DNA of 64,000 nt. Source: Aspidiotus rigidus. Lineage: Eukaryota; Arthropoda; Insecta; Hemiptera; Diaspididae. Of the stretch, positions 22,069 to 32,062 are shown in pieces. The DNA is taken from positions 1,302,001 through 1,366,000 of the forward strand of contig JAVHKY010000015.1 of the NCBI GenBank assembly GCA_035079385.1, written 5' to 3'. How positions within the stretch are numbered: the stretch's first letter is position 1; each line of letters opens with the position of its first letter. The notes below the pieces were generated by a model. It was not told the DNA's origin and did no database searches. It saw nothing but the letters and a program-made list of their open reading frames with translations. Both the position numbers and the translations under genes were made by a program.

Positions 22069-24049
22069 CAGTAAAATCCGTTTAATACGATCCCGGGTAA
22101 TACGATTTCCGGCGTAATACGCTCAAATACGCTGGTCCCTTGACTTTAGCACGATTTTCAATGTAAAACTTCACGTTTAATACGCTGCACCTTCCCGCAT
22201 AATACGTTCTTTTTATTCGTAATTTCACGTCCAAACAGTCTAAAATCTCAATAAGTTTGTGCATAAAACTTCTTTTATCTGCAAGAGTGATATGATTTTT
22301 GCAAGTTTTTTCTTTCCTCTTTATCTAGGAAGGCTAAGACATGTTCGAATAATTTGTACACCTATCCAGATGGCGAGTTGATTTTTAACAACGAACAACT
22401 CTTGTTGTGATGTTCAGTGCTCTGTAGTGTTTTTGTGTACGATTACGTGATGAGTTGTGGTATTAAAAGGAAAGCTCTTTCAATTAACGATAAATTAGAC
22501 ATTTTGAAGCAGTATGACGAAAGGTCCTCTGTGGAAACTCAAATAGAGATCGCTAAAAAACTCAACATTCCAGCTTCTACGCTCAGAACAATTCTGAAAA
22601 AACGAACAGAAATTGAGAAAAATGCTGTACAAGGAGGCTGCAAACGTAAGAAGGTTAAAATTGGAAAATTTGAAGAATTGGAGCATATCTTACTCGAGTG
22701 GTTTCAAGAAGCTCGCAGTAATAATTTGCCTATAAATGGGCCTATCCTCGTAGAAAAAGCACATGAGATAGCGGAAAAAATTTCAATCTCTGATTTTACT
22801 GGTTCGTCTGGTTGGATCGATCGTTTTAAGCATAGACATGGCATCGTGTACAGACAAATTTCTGGAGAAGCAGAGGCTGTAGATGAATCTTCGTTGGCTG
22901 CGTGGAATGAGAATGTCTTGCCTAGTCTATTGAAAGATTATGCGCTTGAAGATGTATACAATGCAGATGAGTTTGGTCTTTTTTACAGACTAATGCCTGA
23001 TAAATCACTCGTTTTCAAAGGCGAAACTTGTCATGGGGGAAAGCTCAGCAAAGAACGATTGTCGGTTTTGGCCTGTGCAAACGCAACCGGAACGCACAAA
23101 GTAAAGCTTCTTGTCATAGGTAAATCTCAACGTCCAAAATGTACCCACGTTTCCTTGTGATTACGTGGCTCAGAGTCGCGCGTGGATGACGGGAGATCTT
23201 TTCATTTCCTGGATTCAACAGTTGGACTTGTTTTTCGGGAAGAAGAAGAGAAAAATCATTATGTTCATCGATAATTGTCCTGCCCACCCGAAAAGTATTC
23301 CTCTGACGAATATTAAATTGGTTTTTCTCCCACCTAACGCTACTAGTAAAGCGCAGCCACTGGACCAAGGAATAATAAAGGTGACAAAACAAAAATATCG
23401 GAAGAAGTTGGTTCAACGTTATCTACGCGAAATAGAGTGTAGACAAAGATTCTATCAAAATCGATGTACTGGATGCAATGCACTACATTACTGCTGCCTG
23501 GGCTGACCTGAAATCTGAAACGATTCGAAAATGTTTTCAAAAGGCTAAATTTTGTGTACCTGCTGAGGAAGATGAAGAGATTATTGAAGAAGACGAAGAT
23601 TTGTCTGAATTGGAGAATTATCCTGGTTACGTAAATGTTGACGATGATCTTCTAACAAGTGAGGTCAGAAATTTGGAGGAGATTGTAAGTGACAGGCACG
23701 CACGTACAAGTAGAAATACCGAAACCTATGAAGAAAGTGACCAAGAAGAAAATTCTGACCCACCCCCCTCTTTGACCAGTGGATTCGATGCTGTCCAAAC
23801 TTTGAGAAATTTAATTTCATCATTCGATAATAGCGACGAGGTACTTTGTAATCTTCGAAATATTGAAAATTTCATGTTATTTCAATCTTCCAAACGTTTA
23901 AAACAGACTAAGTTAGATTAAAATCATGTATTTCAATATGATTATTTTCTTTTTTTCAATGAAAAATTAATTTCCGCGTAATACGATTTCCCGCCTAAGA
24001 CGATTTTTTCGAGTTGTCCCTCGAAGAGCGTATTAAACGGATTTTACTG
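22069..24049 (+). mobile_element. Tigger/pogo-like DNA transposon, full length
   Basis: 1981 bp bounded by TA on both sides (22067-22068 and 24050-24051), the target duplication of the Tc1/mariner/pogo group. The TIRs are 21 bp and perfect: CAGTAAAATCCGTTTAATAC plus G at the left, its reverse complement at the right. GTAATACGATTTCC occurs just inside both ends (22097-22110 and 23978-23991) in direct, not inverted, orientation, a likely transposase-binding repeat. The transposase gene lies between with two frameshifts. Perfect ends suggest a fairly recent insertion. Confidence 0.92.
22450..23921 (+). pseudogene. Tigger-type transposase, two frameshifts
   Basis: The start at 22450 gives MSCGIKRKALSINDKLDILK, a CENP-B/pogo helix-turn-helix (about residues 6-50). 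A second DNA-binding helix domain follows (HILLEWFQEARSNNLPING ... SGWIDRFKHRHGI, about 75-145). The DDE domain has its first Asp in YNADEFGLFYRL. A shift near 23140 moves to the frame with SRAWMTGDLFISWIQQL, MFIDNCPAHP (second Asp), and PPNATSKAQPLDQGIIK (third Asp). A second shift near 23455 leads to DAMHYITAAWADLKSETI and an acidic C-terminus ending in TAA at 23919-23921. All three catalytic Asp codons survive; the protein cannot be made in one piece. Such enzymes cut and paste their own TIR-bounded DNA in the nucleus. Confidence 0.92.
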
Positions 24050-24079
24050 TATTTGCAATTCTGTGTCCTCTTTATTATA

Positions 24080-24620
24080 GTACAACCTTCCCATCACAAA
24101 AAACGAAGTCCCAATTACCAAAAAACAATGCCCCAAATTCTCAGAACCAGACTATGATCAAATAAACTCCACCAACGAGCAATCTCTCAAGAATATTCAA
24201 CTCGTCCATATTCCCAGCTATTTGGAGACTAGCAAGAGTAATTCCCATTCTCAAACCAAACAAAGACTTCCGACCAATCTGAGTCGGCCAAAATTTTAGA
24301 AAAAATTCTTAACAAACGACTCGTCTCTGGGTTTTGATCCGAAAATCTCAAACCATTCACAATGTAGATGCCCTAAAGGCCGGTCAACAACTATGGCATT
24401 AACTGAACTTAATTCCCTTATCCACCAAGCAAACTTTAATAAATTAAGCCCTCTTTTCAGTTTCTTTCGATTTAGAAAACGCTTTCCCCGGAGTTTGGCG
24501 ACACGAAATCGTCCTCACCCTACACAAATATGGTTTTTGAGGTCTGTTCCCACACAACTTTTAAAAAACTATCCACAAGACCGTTCCTTCAAGTCCTACC
24601 CGCTTGACTATCCGGCTACG
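24080..24620 (+). pseudogene. Decayed RNase H-type LINE, RT fragment
   Basis: Broken frames match the LINE at 49.85-52.4 kb: MALTELNSLIHQANFNKL against its MALADLDSQI, and, out of frame, DLENAFPGVWRHEIVLTLHK against DMENAFPRVWTYQICVILHQ. It is pyrimidine-rich like that element and heavily mutated. It begins within about 30 bp of the Tigger right end. Confidence 0.6.
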
Positions 24621-24639
24621 ATACCGCAAAATCGGTGAG

Positions 24640-25325
24640 CACCGGCGTATCATAGCCGGGCGCTTATATTATCGCAACTCGCAACTTTGACTGCGAGTGC
24701 CGATGTAACGCCACCAAAACAAAAATTTTTGAAAACGGTAGAGCGTTCTTACATAATATATGATTTGCATCAGCTAAGAAAATCCTCTTATGAGCTCCGT
24801 ACGTCAAGTAGTTCCTGAGTAATTGACAAATAGAAGGAAGAAATTCGGGTGAGTGCTGAGGTTGAGTTGGAATTGTTACCTCGTAACATTATTTAATTGA
24901 GTAATCAAAAGAGCACATGAAAGAGCTTGCTTCCCTGAGTATTATTAGATGACAATGATATTAATTGTACATAAAGTAGTTTCTGAGTAATGGACAAATA
25001 AGTGGAAGAAATTTGCGTGAGTGGTGAGTTTGAGTTGGTTGTTACCTCATAACTTTCCTCAGACTCAATGGATTTGAGTGACCTAAAAAACATATGAAAG
25101 AGCTCGCTCCAGTGAGTGTTTTTAGACTAAGTTAAACTTTGTACATTGAGTTGCGTGTGAGTAGTACACGAATGAGTGAAAGAAGTGTGTGTGTGTTTGT
25201 GATGTGGTCAAGTTGGTTTTAACCTCATAACTCTCCTCAGACTCAATAGATCTGACTGGTCCAAGAAGATTCGTAAGGAGCCACAAGTTTAAATTTAAAC
25301 GTGGATACGTTGAAGGTGGATTCTA
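24640..25325. repeat. Three-unit tandem repeat, about 172-bp period
   Basis: Units begin at about 24798, 24968 and 25141. Each runs: TACRT..AGT, GAGTAATGGACAAAT, GAAGAAAT, GTGAGTG, GAGTTGG, TTACCTCATAACT, CTCAGACTCAATGGAT, CATATGAAAGAGCTCGCTCC, GTGAGTGTT. Divergence between units is considerable. A partial unit may precede the first (TCTTATGAGCTCCG near 24790). It looks like a short satellite. Confidence 0.7.
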
Positions 25326-25395
25326 GTGTCGATTTTCTTAATTTTTACATTCATAAGGAGCTTTATTCACCTAGTGCAGTGTTTCTCAACCGGTG

Positions 25396-25485
25396 AAATC
25401 AAAAATGAAATGTCTTTTGAAAAGGAGCATCATTTTTGACATGTCAAAAATGATGCTCCTTTTCAAAACACATTTCATTTTTGAC
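25396..25485. mobile_element. 90-bp palindromic MITE with 8-bp TSD
   Basis: The insert is an almost perfect palindrome (TCAAAAATGAAATGT, TTTTGAAAAGGAGCATCA, TTTTTGACA, then the reverse complement). AACCGGTG lies on both sides (25388-25395 and 25486-25493). Removing it restores a normal hAT left end running CTCAACCGGTGTGCCGTGG. Confidence 0.8.
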
Positions 25486-25628
25486 AACCGGTGTGCCGTG
25501 GTACATCACTGTGCCGCAAGCCCCCCCTCAGGTGTGCCGCAAAAGTTTTATCAAAAACATAAATTAACATGAACTAAAAAAAGAATTGCCATTTTTTTTC
25601 ATGATTTAACAAATTAATGATATTATTT

Positions 25629-25779
25629 GAGTCGCGCTCAGCAAAACCATGTACTAAGTCGGGGAAAAAAAATTTTGATTTTTTTTTTATTCGAAAGCAG
25701 AAGACCTCTTCTGAAAATTTCACCAAAAATCGTAATTTTTTTTCCCCGACTTAGTACATAGTTTCGCTGAGCGCGACTC
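25629..25779. mobile_element. 151-bp MITE with GAGTCGCGCTCAGC ends
   Basis: TIRs of about 45 bp: GAGTCGCGCTCAGC, ATGTACTAAGTCGGGGAAAA, and their reverse complement at 25735-25779. The loop is about 60 bp. ATTT flanks both sides and may be the duplication. It sits inside the hAT element. Confidence 0.75.
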
Positions 25780-25879
25780 ATTTAACTAAATAAATGAAAA
25801 ATATTTTATTAATATAAATAAATATAATATTTAATTTCGAATTTAAAAATGTTATAAAATGAAAATAATTTCAATTTAT

Positions 25880-26090
25880 TCTTAGTGCAAAGTAAATTTT
25901 TGAAATTCAATTTATTAATTTAAATAAGAAAATAAATTTAAAAAATGAAATTAATAATTATATCCTTAAGGATAACAGGATGATTAAATAAAATATTTTT
26001 AATTTGTTACCTCGATGTTGAATTAATAGAATTACCGGTATATTAAAATAATTTATATAATTTAATCTGTAGTTCTATTTAATTGATTAG
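25880..26090 (+). pseudogene. rrnL: Nuclear mitochondrial insert, 16S (rrnL) fragment
   Basis: Very AT-rich DNA with the ordered landmarks of mitochondrial large-subunit rRNA: TTAGTGCAAAG (from the TGTGCAAAGGTA region), AGGATAACAGGATGATT, ACCTCGATGTTGAATTAATA, and TTAATCTGTAGTTC. Spacing is shorter than in functional molecules, indicating deletions. It is a pseudogene, not a working rRNA. Confidence 0.6.
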
Positions 26091-26128
26091 GGATACAATC
26101 TATTGTAATATTTATTGATGGTAATGTA

Positions 26129-26218
26129 CATTTAAATGGAATACCCCGACGATATATCATTTTCTCCGATTTTATTCTATTTTGAAATAATTTTTCAACA
26201 ATGAATATTATAGAATAA
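26129..26218 (+). pseudogene. cox1: Nuclear mitochondrial insert, COX1 C-terminal fragment
   Basis: The frame reads HLNGIPRRY then IIFSDFILFWNNFSTMNIIE, matching the conserved C-terminal LNGMPRRY ... DxxxxWN region of cytochrome oxidase subunit 1. The Trp is TGA (26183-26185), as in invertebrate mitochondrial code. The rest of the gene is absent. Neighbouring DNA to about 26520 has the same composition and may be more of the insert. Confidence 0.6.
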
Positions 26219-26717
26219 AAAAATTTTAATAATAATATAATGTATAAAAAAAATTCAATTTAAATATAATTAAAAAAATTTTTTATTAAAAAATAAAACA
26301 TAAATTAAATTGAAATAAATGAAATTATTTGTATAGTTTGTATTCAATTTAATTGATATAAATTAAATTTATAATTCATTTAATAATAATTATTTTAACT
26401 TTTATTACGATCAAAATATTGATTATTAATTTATTATTAAATCTTTTTTTGAATAATTTTTTTGATATTTTGAATTGTTTTCAAATTTAAATTATTTATT
26501 AATGAAATTACTCTAAAAAGTAATTATACGCACTATCAGACCGATATGTTCCAATTTTTGAATACCGTCAATTCCAGTTATATTTTCTTAAACTTGAGTC
26601 CAAACCTGCACTCACTGTCATAAAAATCAAGAAATTTCTGTGACTTGGACAAAAATACGGATTTTATTTCATGTTGCCTGATAAATTTCGAAATTAGAAG
26701 AGCCCAGAGGGTTTCCA

Positions 26718-26830
26718 GTAAATACAGGAAACATCCAGACACTTTTGTGTACACGGATGGCAAAATTTTTTTTAGTCCCAGTGGAAGATCTCTTGTTTCC
26801 CGGAACTGTAATATAGAGAAAGAAGGGTGA
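26718..26830 (+). pseudogene. hAT/BED-finger transposase N-terminal relic
   Basis: The frame includes KYRKHPDTFVYTDGKIFF, SPSGRSLVSRNCNIEK, then stops. The pattern (short hydrophobic entry, TDGKIFF, small-residue pairs where Cys are expected, basic stretch) resembles the BED-like finger that opens some hAT transposases, but the zinc-binding Cys are lost. The position inside a hAT fossil supports the reading. Confidence 0.3.
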
Positions 26831-27029
26831 AGCTTCATATAGTCATCTTGTAGGCCACAAATTCTGAAATTAGGAGGAGGAAACCTGTAGGGACATGCAA
26901 ATGCCAAAACGTACAAAAAAGTTCGCTACAATTTGAAGTTCTGGAAATGCTGTGCCGCAGGAATATAATCTCGTGGAAAAATGTGCCGCGATATAAGAAA
27001 GGTTGAGAAACTCTGACCTACTGTCTTGA

Positions 27030-27330
27030 AAGTTTTCAGCTTTATGCGATAATTAGAGCCAAAGACATAGTTAGTTATTCAACTTCATAGAACTCGATTT
27101 TTCAAATTTATTTTGACATGTTTCATGCTTCTTTAGTCTCACCGTACCCCTATTTGAAAATTCGCGAGACGCCCCCCCGCGGAGACAGAATGTGCGCGTG
27201 CAAATATCTACCCGGTGGGTGATTCAGAAATTTGCGAGTACACCGCGCGTGCGCGTGCAAGTCTATACCTGTGGGATAGCTCAAAATATTTCTCATACCA
27301 TTCTTATACAACACCAAGAACTGCGAAAGG
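27030..27330. other. No gene recognised; C-rich patch
   Basis: Unique-looking DNA with a GC-rich interval at 27170-27280 (CGCCCCCCCGCGG, GTGCGCGTGCAA twice). The latter word pair gives a small local direct repeat. Confidence 0.4.
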
Positions 27331-27339
27331 CGAAAAGCG

Positions 27340-27545
27340 CGAGTGAGACCCACAAAAGGCGATAGCCTAAATTATTTTATATCAGACTTATGCTAAACCA
27401 AGACAGAGGGCGAACGACCGGAGCGAGTGAGCCCCACAAAAGCTGATAGCTCTCGTTTACAACACCAATAAAGGGGGCAACCGACCGGAGCTACAAAAGC
27501 TGATAGCTGAAAATATTGTACGACACTATGAAAGGGGGTGACCGA
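27340..27545. repeat. Three short diverged tandem units (CAAAAGCTGATAGCT)
   Basis: Blocks near 27350, 27435 and 27495 share CGACCGGAGC, GAGTGAG, CCCACAAAAG and CTGATAGCT words. In reverse complement they match CTAGCTTTTGGGAGCTCATT and CGCTCGTTCGCCC near 15530-15560, so this is a dispersed family. Confidence 0.55.
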
Positions 27546-27657
27546 GAAATATTACACACGAGTACTTGACCTAGTAGAAGCCTAAACTAAAATATTTCAA
27601 GATGACATAATCTTCATTTATTTGGCTATGCTAAAAAATCTCTCTTTATATTTGTAG

Positions 27658-27781
27658 ATATGCCGAGGTCATTGAAGGACATATTCCTCCAACTTATATG
27701 AAAGTAAAAACCGAGAATATTTTCACTTCTACTTCAAAAATATCTGAGGAGTACTACTGTTTGATCAAAAACACCGATTAA
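27658..27781 (+). CDS. Terminal exon of an unrecognised gene
   Basis: A strong acceptor, CTCTCTTTATATTTGTAG, ends at 27657. After one leading base the frame reads YAEVIEGHIPPTYMKVKTEN, IFTSTSKISEEYYCLIKNTD and stops at TAA 27779-27781. ATAATAAAAAAC, containing AATAAA, follows within about 15 bp and may be the poly-A signal. Codon content is normal for a protein and unlike the AT-rich surroundings. No family is recognised and no upstream partner exon was found; the preceding exon must lie beyond the repeats to the left. Confidence 0.5.
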
Positions 27782-27799
27782 GGCTAATTTGAATAATAA

Positions 27800-29100
27800 A
27801 AAACCGAGTTACTCGTCAATGGTGAAGAATTTTTCTTCGTCCAAGAATACTAAAACGAATCATCAATTAAATTATGTTTACAATTTTTTTTTATAAGATG
27901 GGCTATGCTCTTTCATTGTGTCACTGTTGTGAAAACTGTTATGTCCATTTTGAGACAACGGTGAATTTTTTCATTAATGGATAATTTGGAGAACCTTTTT
28001 GAAATGAAGAATAAATGTCTGCTAATTGACCAAAACAATTGAAATTTTTAATTCTATTGTTAATTACCTATAGTTAATTTTCTACATTATTTATAATAAA
28101 TTATTTTACTTCCTGTTTGACTGTCAACTCCGGATGGTAAATCTCATCACAACTGAACAGTGTTGTACAGAATTTAGAATTTTTTATCTGAATGAGTTTG
28201 ATATTGTGTATCTATTTTTAGTTAAAGTAAATTTTTCCTTTCATGACTGTGGCTGGCAGAATACTTCTTTCTGTATTTTGAATAAATTCTGTAAAACTGA
28301 GTTGTTTCAAGGTATGTATTAGTATCAATACTTACACAACCACATTTTGACAAAATACTTTGTAGAGGGGGAAAAAAAAATAAAATGGTATTTAATGATT
28401 TTTGAAGTTCACAATTTTTAAAATGGAGGTGAAAGATATACCTGTTATGACTGAGAATTTAAGGAGTTCAAAACGAACCTGGACTCTTGCTGTAAACTAT
28501 TAAAATATTTTCTTTTTTTGAGAATGAGTCTGTGGAAGGCGTATGGAATATCTTATGAATTTCTCGTCCGTTGACCGTTGGTATATTATTGGAAAAGACG
28601 AGATTATCAAAATCAAATCTATACTTGTTCAAGAAAAAAAGGCGATTTTTTTCTCGGAATAGAAAACCTATGCATACAAACTATGAACTTGCTTTTTTCT
28701 TCAATATTCTGATAAGCGAATTCATACTTCACTCTGGCAAATTGCGAACTTCATTTCAAGAAAACAAACTGATTTTCCAAAAACTAAGCTCTTGGTAACC
28801 CTAAAATTGAAAGTGCTGATAAACATCAGTAAAAATTGTCGTGGCGCCCGGCGCCCGTCATTCTCCTTCAGTTTACCCCCCGATAAAACAGGTTCCCTGT
28901 TAAAAGTTTATAATTGAGCTGAGCTGGTGTCCAAATACGGTTTGTTTTTGTATTCGCTTGCTTGAGACAAATTGTTTACCGATATTAGATTGTACACGTG
29001 GCATTTTTTAAATTTTCAGTTTTCTACTTACACCTCATCAAACACAAAATCGACTCTTTCGTCGTTTCCCCATAGTACCAAGTCCTATTGTCTTTCAATC
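27800..29100. other. No gene recognised
   Basis: AT-rich 3'-flanking DNA of the exon above, with only short frames without domains (28134-28322, 28571-28798). Confidence 0.45.
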
Positions 29101-29101
29101 G

Positions 29102-29840
29102 CTTGTGTCGCATGTACAACACCACCCGTCCTCCATGATGGAGTGGGTGCGGGTTGCGTATGCATTTAATTTTTTTTTCCTCCAACACCAAAATCGACCC
29201 TTTCGGATATAACATGAGCGATGGAAGAATCTCCTCAGCGCACCACCGCCACCCCTTCTACTTGGCAATCGTCGAGCTGCAGTGCCCTCCCCCCCCCCGC
29301 CTGGCACGCAAAAAACATTGGAACAACACCACCACTGTTGGAGTCTTTTCATCTTCTTCTCTCTTCAGGAATGATCTCACTCTCCTTCCTGCAAATCTGG
29401 GTGTTGATGGTGCACATGTGTTGAGTAGACCATAGCGTGGTTCTACATTTGCAATCTTTTTCTTCATGACGGTGGCCGCAAATGCAGACACCTGGTTCTA
29501 TACCTCTTTGGAAGCTAACAAGGTGGATACCAGGCTACTCGGGGCATGCGCTTCATCTACCCCGATGTCTTGAAGAGACCGACTAAACTTGTGTCGCTCA
29601 AGCCTCCACGCCCTTCGTTCAAATAAGGTGTGCTGTGGTCCATCATCTCACCCTTGGTCACAGTGCGAACACGTTGCCTGCCCAACCTCCCTTAACTTCT
29701 CACAAAGGTACTTGTTGAAGCAGTCATGGCCGCTCAACACTTGCGTCAGGTGAAGAGCTGGATCCCTCTCACGGTCACTCCTCGCACCAGCTAGTTCAGA
29801 TACGGTAGAGACATGATGGGACTCCTAATCAGAGGGAGGG
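29102..29840 (-). pseudogene. R1-type LINE, C-terminal and 3' UTR copy
   Basis: Minus-strand reading: DPALHLTQVLSGHDCFNKYL, then the CCHC-like knuckle CSHCDQG-stop-DDGPQHTLFE in which the last Cys is lost, SRSLQDIGVDEAHAPSSLVS, and MKKKIANVEPRYGLLNTC, followed by a 3' UTR. Protein and UTR match the copy at 35061-37701, including TGCATACGCAACCCGCACC and a 3' end at GCGACACAAG (29102). 5'-truncated, with stops. Confidence 0.75.
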
Positions 29841-29849
29841 AGTTCTCAC

Positions 29850-31560
29850 GTAGGAAAACGCATACTGTCGTTGACTCTGGGAATTTGGCTTAGCGTGTAA
29901 CGAAAGAAAAGAAAGTAGCTGAATGTATAACCTAGACTCTTCGTTAGGTAGAACAGGGGGGTTTCTCATCTACACTAAGAAGTATCTAAAAAAGGGGGAG
30001 TAATTCGGACTATCTCTAAAACTGATTGATCAGATCAGACGACCTGTAGGGAGGCCTAGAATCGAAATAATAAACGAATTTAGATAGCCGAAAGAATAAA
30101 ACTATTGTAGATGAGGCTGGTCCGCTAGGATACCGAAGTATCTTCGCTCATAATTTCCTAACATGATCCACAGAGCAAAAACACCCACCCGATATGCGAA
30201 CACTAAAAGGGAGGGGAGATGTCGGAGACGCAGAGCACACGACTTTGAGAGAAGAAAATCTCACCTACCGAAAAGGACTCTAAGAAACGAAACACGCACT
30301 CGTAGTCGACGATTGACTAGTGATTCTCCTGTGGGTTTGTAACGAATGAAATAAAAAGAGGGTTGTTAAAGCCAGGTACGACGAAAATATAATTATTATG
30401 ACCACTATTGATACATAACCGTACGTTACCGTTACTCCATATCACAGTCAAAGAGGAAAATGGTTCCACGCGACGACGAATCGAGAGCAGCTTCCAAAAG
30501 AATCGATGTGATGCTACAATTTCGACGGTGACGGACTCGCAGCTGTACGGTGCCAGCTGGCCGGAAGTAGCGAAGAATCTCAAGAAGATATCCCAGACAC
30601 TCAGATTCCTGCTCTTCTAAGGATCGCGTTACATCCCTGTGGGGCTTCTACCGTGGTGTGCGGCAGCTCGGTGGTTTATACTCCTCCTCTCAAATGATAA
30701 CCGGCGGGGTACTTGCCGTTTCCAATGAACGAATCATCTTCGGGTAACCAAATCAAGGCCGAGTCTCGCTCGAAGGACAGAAGAAAATGGACATACTCAT
30801 GCTTCCCTATGAGCAGGCAATTCGCCATATACATTTCACTGACACTTCACGAAATTTGTTTATCGCACTCCGGCTAACTCGCGAATAGGGGCAGACGACG
30901 AGAATAATCGCAAGCAGAGATACGAAATGTGCCACCCGCGGATACGTGAAAGATGGGTTCGCCATTCCACTACCGCACGCTCTTTCCACTATAACGCTGG
31001 GAGTAGCACGTGAGTAATACGCGCGAGGCAACTCTACGGGCCGTAAGGGTTGACCGACGCGCGGGAATACGCCACTATTACTGACTTCGAAACCGCGCGA
31101 AAAGCTTCACGTTGAGTCGAAGGACAGCACGGTGAAATGCTATCGCATCTCCTACCACGAATCGTGAGGAGAAATAGACGAATCAGGTTTATCGAACAAC
31201 ACCGAGCCGCTCGATAAACCTGGGAGAGATAGGAAGACGAGTAGCGCGAACGCTACTTGCCATTAGGAACAGGATAAACTTTGAAACTTAGAGAAGCTCA
31301 CGCACTATCCGAGCGAAACTCGAACAGACGGAACGAGAGAAAGAGGAGAAAGGAGGGAAAAAGGTATTCGAAGGAAGAAAAGACAAAAACGATTCGTAGG
31401 CGAGAGAAACGAATAGCACACACAGACGTATGCACACACCTACACACACCTCCCTACACGGTATCGTTCGATCATAACCCGTGTGACTTCACAATGGCTA
31501 GAGCTATAAAGCCCGCAAAACAATGTTTCATCTATAGTGTGATAAAATACTGTTCCTCAA
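29850..31560. other. No gene recognised; two strong hairpins at 31150-31222
   Basis: CpG-containing DNA without a recognisable protein. Two adjacent hairpins: CTCCT, CACGA with TCGTG, GGAG (31150-31171), and the perfect 12-bp stem CAGGTTTATCGA (31184-31195) with TCGATAAACCTG (31211-31222), loop 15. A short CA-rich run lies near 31420-31450. It might be the noncoding part of an unidentified element. Confidence 0.4.
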
Positions 31561-31569
31561 TCTGGTATT

Positions 31570-31900
31570 AAAGATTGCATCTAAAAACCATAAGAATATA
31601 GCTACCAAAATCCGAAGACGTTTTGATATAATTATAAACATGGCTTATCACGACGTTAGCAAAGAAAGTGCAAACATTTTAGCCAATGACCCTCCACTAG
31701 ACCTAAAAATATATGAAAGGTCTATAAAATGGCTGCTGAGAAAACTGCACCCGATACCTCACTGGGAACACCTATAAGAAGTGGAATGTGGTCCAAACGG
31801 AGAGTCGATTATAGATTTCTCTTTTTTCTACAAAGCTCACACCTAACAAGGTCCAGTGACCCATATTTTCTTATCATGTCCCGTGGCTACTTAGTAAAAA
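31570..31900 (+). pseudogene. R1-like LINE C-terminal fragment, other family
   Basis: The frame reads IATKIRRRFDIIINMAYHDV, SKESANILANDPPLDLKIYE, RSIKWLLRKLHPIPHWEHL-stop, then VTHIFLSCP. This matches the order of the post-RT region of R1-type LINEs (AYRTVSTEA..., then P-x-x-L), but differs clearly from the R1 family in this window. Truncated at both ends. Confidence 0.5.
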
Positions 31901-31948
31901 AAAGAATCGATATTTTAGGTTTGCAAAAAACTTATTATATGTTATCTT

Positions 31949-32062
31949 ATGATTGGAGATATGCAAGCAGCTGAAGGAAATCTGAAAATTGCATTTGGTT
32001 TGGAGCCATCAAATGATGTCCTACTGGAGCTTCAAAATCAATTAGCGACTCTGAAAAATTAA
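31949..32062 (+). CDS. Small C-terminal TPR-like fragment
   Basis: A 37-codon frame, MIGDMQAAEGNLKIAFGLEP then SNDVLLELQNQLATLKN, ending in TAA at 32060-32062. The pattern GD-x2-AAE-x-NLK-x-A-x-x-LEPSN fits one tetratricopeptide repeat, as at the C-terminus of FKBP/AIP-type cochaperones. It may be a terminal exon (an acceptor such as ATGCAAG lies inside) or a pseudogene piece. No neighbouring repeat or partner exon is visible. Confidence 0.3.
   Translation: MIGDMQAAEGNLKIAFGLEPSNDVLLELQNQLATLKN

Larger units (their letters stand above)
25377..27015. mobile_element. hAT-type transposon fossil with nested insertions
   Basis: Ends CAGTGTTTCTCAACC and, at the right, GGTTGAGAAACTCTG are TIRs. 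The flanks ACCTAGTG (25369-25376) and ACCTACTG (27016-27023) form an 8-bp duplication with one mismatch, as for hAT. GTGCCGC/GTGCCG words occur inside both ends. The interior holds two MITEs, a mitochondrial insert and a transposase relic at 26718-26830. Confidence 0.75.
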
